Shown: in pieces, positions 61,128 to 64,000 of the stretch | Numbering within the stretch: the first letter of the stretch is position 1 | How the letters are laid out: each line of letters begins with the position of its first letter | Source: Pedobacter fastidiosus | GTDB lineage: Bacteria > Bacteroidota > Bacteroidia > Sphingobacteriales > Sphingobacteriaceae | Assembly (NCBI RefSeq): GCF_014306625.1 | Contig: NZ_JACRYL010000001.1 | Span: 441,104 to 505,103, forward strand | DNA length: 64,000 bases | Reading direction: 5' to 3' | Made by a program: the position numbers and the translations under genes | The notes under the pieces: model-generated | The model's database searches: none | Told to the model about the DNA's origin: nothing | The model's input: the letters and a program-made list of their open reading frames with translations, nothing else

Positions 61128-64000
61128 ATGCAATTAAAAGAACTGAACCCTCGTAAAGCGATTAACAAAGCATTCTTAAAAGTAAAACCAAATAGAACTG
61201 ACATAGAACTTTTCAAAGCAAATCTAATTCAGCTTTTAGATAGGATTAATGATAAGGAAAGCGAGGAGTTTCATAAAAACATCGTAAGTGATTTTATGAA
61301 AAAAACCTATTACGAGCCAAATAACTTCATCAATACCAAAGGCAGAAATGATTTAGTAATTCATAATGGTAACACAGCAAAGAGTTCTGTAGGTGTAATT
61401 ATCGAAGCAAAAAGTCCTGTTAATAAATCAGAAATGGTTAGTGTAACTAAGTTAAACACTAAGGCATTTCAAGAATTGGTGCTGTACTATTTAAGAGAGC
61501 GGATAACACATAAAAATTTAGAAGTTAAGAACCTAGTAATTACTAATATTTACGAGTGGTACATTTTCAATGCTAAAACATTCGAACGCTTATTTGCAGA
61601 AAACAAAAGCTTAGTTAAACAGTTTGAAGATTTTGAAAATAATCGGCTTTCTGGAAGTACAACTGATTTATTTTATTCGAACATAGCAAAGCCTTTTATA
61701 GATGGATTAACAGACGAAATTGAGTTTACTCACTTTGATATTAGAGATTACAAAAAAATTGTAACCAATAATAATAGTGAAGATGATAACAAACTTATTG
61801 CGCTATTCAAGCTACTTTCTCCTGAGCATTTACTTAAACTGCCGTTTACAAACGATAGTAATACATTAGATAAACGTTTCTACAGTGAGCTATTGCATAT
61901 CATCGGCTTAGTTGAAACTAAAGATGGTGGTAAACGCTTAATAGAGCGAAATAAAGATGGGCAACGACATTCTGGAACTATTTTAGAAGATACCATTATT
62001 CATCTAGACAGTTTAGATAAAATTAGCAGGTTAAGTAAGGCATTTATTTATGGCGAAACCCATCAAGAACGCTTGTTTAATGTAGCACTCGGATTAAACA
62101 TTACTTGGATAAATCGAATTCTGTTTTTAAAACTTCTAGAAGCTCAATTAATAACTTATCATAAAGGCGATAAATCTTATGCTTTCCTAAACTTAGATAG
62201 GATAAAAGAATATGATGATTTAAATAGTTTATTTTTTCAAGTATTAGCGGTTAAACATGAAAACAGAAATGAAGATGTAAAAAAGTTATTTGAAAAAGTT
62301 CCTTATTTGAACAGTTCTCTTTTTGAACCAACTGAAATCGAACATCAGACACTTTTCATCAGTAATTTAAAGGATGATAAAACCATTCCAGTTCTATCAA
62401 CTACTGTATTAAAAGATGAACAAGGTAAAAAGCGGACAGGTAGTTTAACCACTTTGGCCTATCTTTTTGAATTTTTAAATGCTTACGATTTTAGTAGTGA
62501 GGGGTCTGAAGCCATACAAGAAGAAAACAAAACTTTAATTAATGCATCTGTTCTCGGCTTAATCTTCGAAAAAATTAATGGCTACAAAGATGGTTCATTC
62601 TTTACCCCAGGAATGATAACTATGTATATGTGCCGTGAAACACTACGCAAAACGGTAGTGCAAAAATTTAATGATATAAAAGGCTGGACTTGTGTAGAAT
62701 TTGATGAACTATATAATAAAATTGAGGATAAAAAAGAAGCTAACCAGATTGTAAATAGCGTAAAAATATGCGACCCTGCTGTTGGTTCTGGTCATTTTTT
62801 GGTATCAGCTTTAAACGAGTTAATTGCTATTAAAAGTGATTTGAAAATTCTTCAAGATAAGGATGGTAAATTGCTAAAATATTATGATGTAGAGGTTGAA
62901 AATGATGAAATGATTGTAACTGACGAAGAGGGACATCTTTTTGAATACAATCCAAAAAATAAAGAAAGCCAGCGCATTCAGGAAACATTATTTAATGAGA
63001 AGCAACACATCATTGAGAACTGTTTATTTGGCGTAGATATTAATCCAAATTCTGTAAAAATATGCCGTTTACGTTTATGGATAGAATTATTGAAAAATGC
63101 ATATTATAAAAATGCAACAGAATTAGAAACGCTACCGAATATTGATATTAACATTAAAAACGGGAACTCGTTAATCAGTAGGTTTGCTTTAGATAGTGAT
63201 TTGAAAGTTGCATTAAAAGGGAAGCAAATCTCTATCGATGATTATAAAAATGCTGTTTCAAATTATCGAAATGCAAAAAGTAAAGAAGAAAAAAGGGAGT
63301 TAGAAAACCTCATCAATGAGATTAAAACCGACTTTAAAACGGAAATTAATAAAAACAGTAAAGAAAGTCAATCGCTACAAAAATGGAAAGCAGAACACTT
63401 TACCAAGTATGGAACTAACCAATTATTTGAAACGACTTTAACCAAAGCACAACAAAAAGACAAGAAAGACATTGAAATTAAAATTAAAAAGGCAGAAGAT
63501 TTTATTCAAGAAATTAAAAGCAACAAAATTTATGAAAATGCTTTTGAGTGGCGTTTTGAATTCCCAGAGGTTTTAAATGACGAGGGAGATTTTATAGGTT
63601 TTGATGCAATTATTGGTAATCCGCCTTATATTCAATTGCAAAAAATGGGTGCAAGTAGCGATGCATTAGAGAAAATAGGTTACGAGACTTTTGCACGCAC
63701 AGGAGATATATACAGTTTGTTTTACGAATTAGGACATCGAATTTTAACTAATAAGGGATTACTAACTTTCATAACCTCTAACAAGTGGATGCGAGCGGGT
63801 TATGGTGAAAGTTTACGTAAGTTTTTTGCAGAAAAAACAAACCCTTTAGTATTAATTGATTTTGGAGGAACACAAATCTTTGATACTGCATCTGTTGATA
63901 CGAATATTTTAATGTTCGCAAAGGATAAAAATAGACAGCAAACTTTAACCTGTATTATCAAAGATAAGGTGTTAAATAATTTGAGCGTTTATGTTAGACA
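61128..64000 (+). CDS. type IIG restriction-modification enzyme (Eco57I-like), partial
   Basis: 957 residues are visible from the ATG at 61128; the gene continues beyond the window. The N-terminal nuclease-like part (DUF7149-type) has GRNDLVIHNGNTAKSSVGVI followed by IEAKSP, with Asp73 and Glu93-x-Lys95 of a PD-(D/E)XK site. The methylase core has IFEKINGYKDGSFFTPGMI, AdoMet motif I KICDPAVGSGHFLVSAL (about 547), CLFGVDINPNSVKICRLRLW, and catalytic motif IV IIGNPPYIQLQ (about 830). A target-recognition domain is expected downstream. It is the restriction side of the accessory island. Confidence 0.9.
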   Translation, partial: MQLKELNPRKAINKAFLKVKPNRTDIELFKANLIQLLDRINDKESEEFHKNIVSDFMKKTYYEPNNFINTKGRNDLVIHNGNTAKSSVGVIIEAKSPVNKSEMVSVTKLNTKAFQELVLYYLRERITHKNLEVKNLVITNIYEWYIFNAKTFERLFAENKSLVKQFEDFENNRLSGSTTDLFYSNIAKPFIDGLTDEIEFTHFDIRDYKKIVTNNNSEDDNKLIALFKLLSPEHLLKLPFTNDSNTLDKRFYSELLHIIGLVETKDGGKRLIERNKDGQRHSGTILEDTIIHLDSLDKISRLSKAFIYGETHQERLFNVALGLNITWINRILFLKLLEAQLITYHKGDKSYAFLNLDRIKEYDDLNSLFFQVLAVKHENRNEDVKKLFEKVPYLNSSLFEPTEIEHQTLFISNLKDDKTIPVLSTTVLKDEQGKKRTGSLTTLAYLFEFLNAYDFSSEGSEAIQEENKTLINASVLGLIFEKINGYKDGSFFTPGMITMYMCRETLRKTVVQKFNDIKGWTCVEFDELYNKIEDKKEANQIVNSVKICDPAVGSGHFLVSALNELIAIKSDLKILQDKDGKLLKYYDVEVENDEMIVTDEEGHLFEYNPKNKESQRIQETLFNEKQHIIENCLFGVDINPNSVKICRLRLWIELLKNAYYKNATELETLPNIDINIKNGNSLISRFALDSDLKVALKGKQISIDDYKNAVSNYRNAKSKEEKRELENLINEIKTDFKTEINKNSKESQSLQKWKAEHFTKYGTNQLFETTLTKAQQKDKKDIEIKIKKAEDFIQEIKSNKIYENAFEWRFEFPEVLNDEGDFIGFDAIIGNPPYIQLQKMGASSDALEKIGYETFARTGDIYSLFYELGHRILTNKGLLTFITSNKWMRAGYGESLRKFFAEKTNPLVLIDFGGTQIFDTASVDTNILMFAKDKNRQQTLTCIIKDKVLNNLSVYVR

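Overview
The window looks like a chromosomal segment of a Bacteroidota bacterium of the Sphingobacteriaceae, probably Pedobacter or a close relative. The reasons are AT-rich DNA, Bacteroidota-type promoters (TTG, about 20 nt, TAnnTTTG), almost no Shine-Dalgarno sequences, a SusC/SusD pair, bacillithiol genes (bshA, a ypdA-type reductase), OstA-like and KTSC-domain proteins, and many exported proteins with short Bacteroidota signal peptides or lipoboxes. No rRNA, tRNA, CRISPR array or intact insertion sequence was seen.

Layout. 1-5.1 kb: secreted or lipoprotein genes beside a Crp/Fnr-type regulator; two of their promoters share a 48-bp block with a TTTTGAC-N4-GTCAAAA palindrome. 5.3-11.4 kb: msrA, cysS, a glutaminyl-cyclase-like M28 lipoprotein, an NTF2-like secreted protein and a GDPD-fold protein that has lost its catalytic histidines. 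11.5-17.9 kb: TPR protein, a DinB-like gene broken by one stop codon, RDD membrane protein, a ppiC-like/surA-like/moxR operon, and a divergent hypothetical gene followed by rdgB. 18-25.8 kb: ParE-type toxin-antitoxin, ostA-like and tilS (divergent around a 16-bp palindrome), small envelope proteins, a GxxExxY protein, bshA and a J/KTSC protein. 25.9-33.2 kb: phytanoyl-dioxygenase-like, START-like and lactonase genes, divergent from an orphan susCD pair. 33.3-37.3 kb: a pseudouridine synthase with a long repetitive tail, a lytic transglycosylase and a ferredoxin-type reductase.

37.3-41.3 kb is an accessory patch. A Fic gene and a hypothetical gene have each been inserted, on the minus strand, exactly behind a plus-strand gene. 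In both cases the last 28-29 bp of that gene are duplicated on the far side of the insert. Between them lies a decayed DUF262 plus HEPN locus. 41.4-57.2 kb is ordinary chromosome: uvrA, tatD-like, type I asparaginase, a persulfide dioxygenase/rhodanese fusion, ypdA, alpha/beta hydrolases, polyprenyl synthase, TerC, M28 peptidase and a CBS protein.

57.2-64 kb is a probable integrated element: a candidate small RNA, a tyrosine recombinase with a 15-bp inverted repeat just upstream, a two-gene module (DUF3037-like plus HipA-like kinase), and a type IIG Eco57I-like restriction-modification gene that runs off the window. It is the best candidate here for a defence island.

Cross-links: BshA and the YpdA-type reductase belong to the bacillithiol thiol system, and the persulfide dioxygenase/rhodanese protein and MsrA fit sulfur and oxidative-stress handling. 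Several housekeeping genes (cysS, tilS, ostA-like and possibly the integrase) have a -7 element only 4 nt before the start codon, which predicts leaderless mRNAs. Dispersed intergenic palindromes of at least two families punctuate the chromosome.
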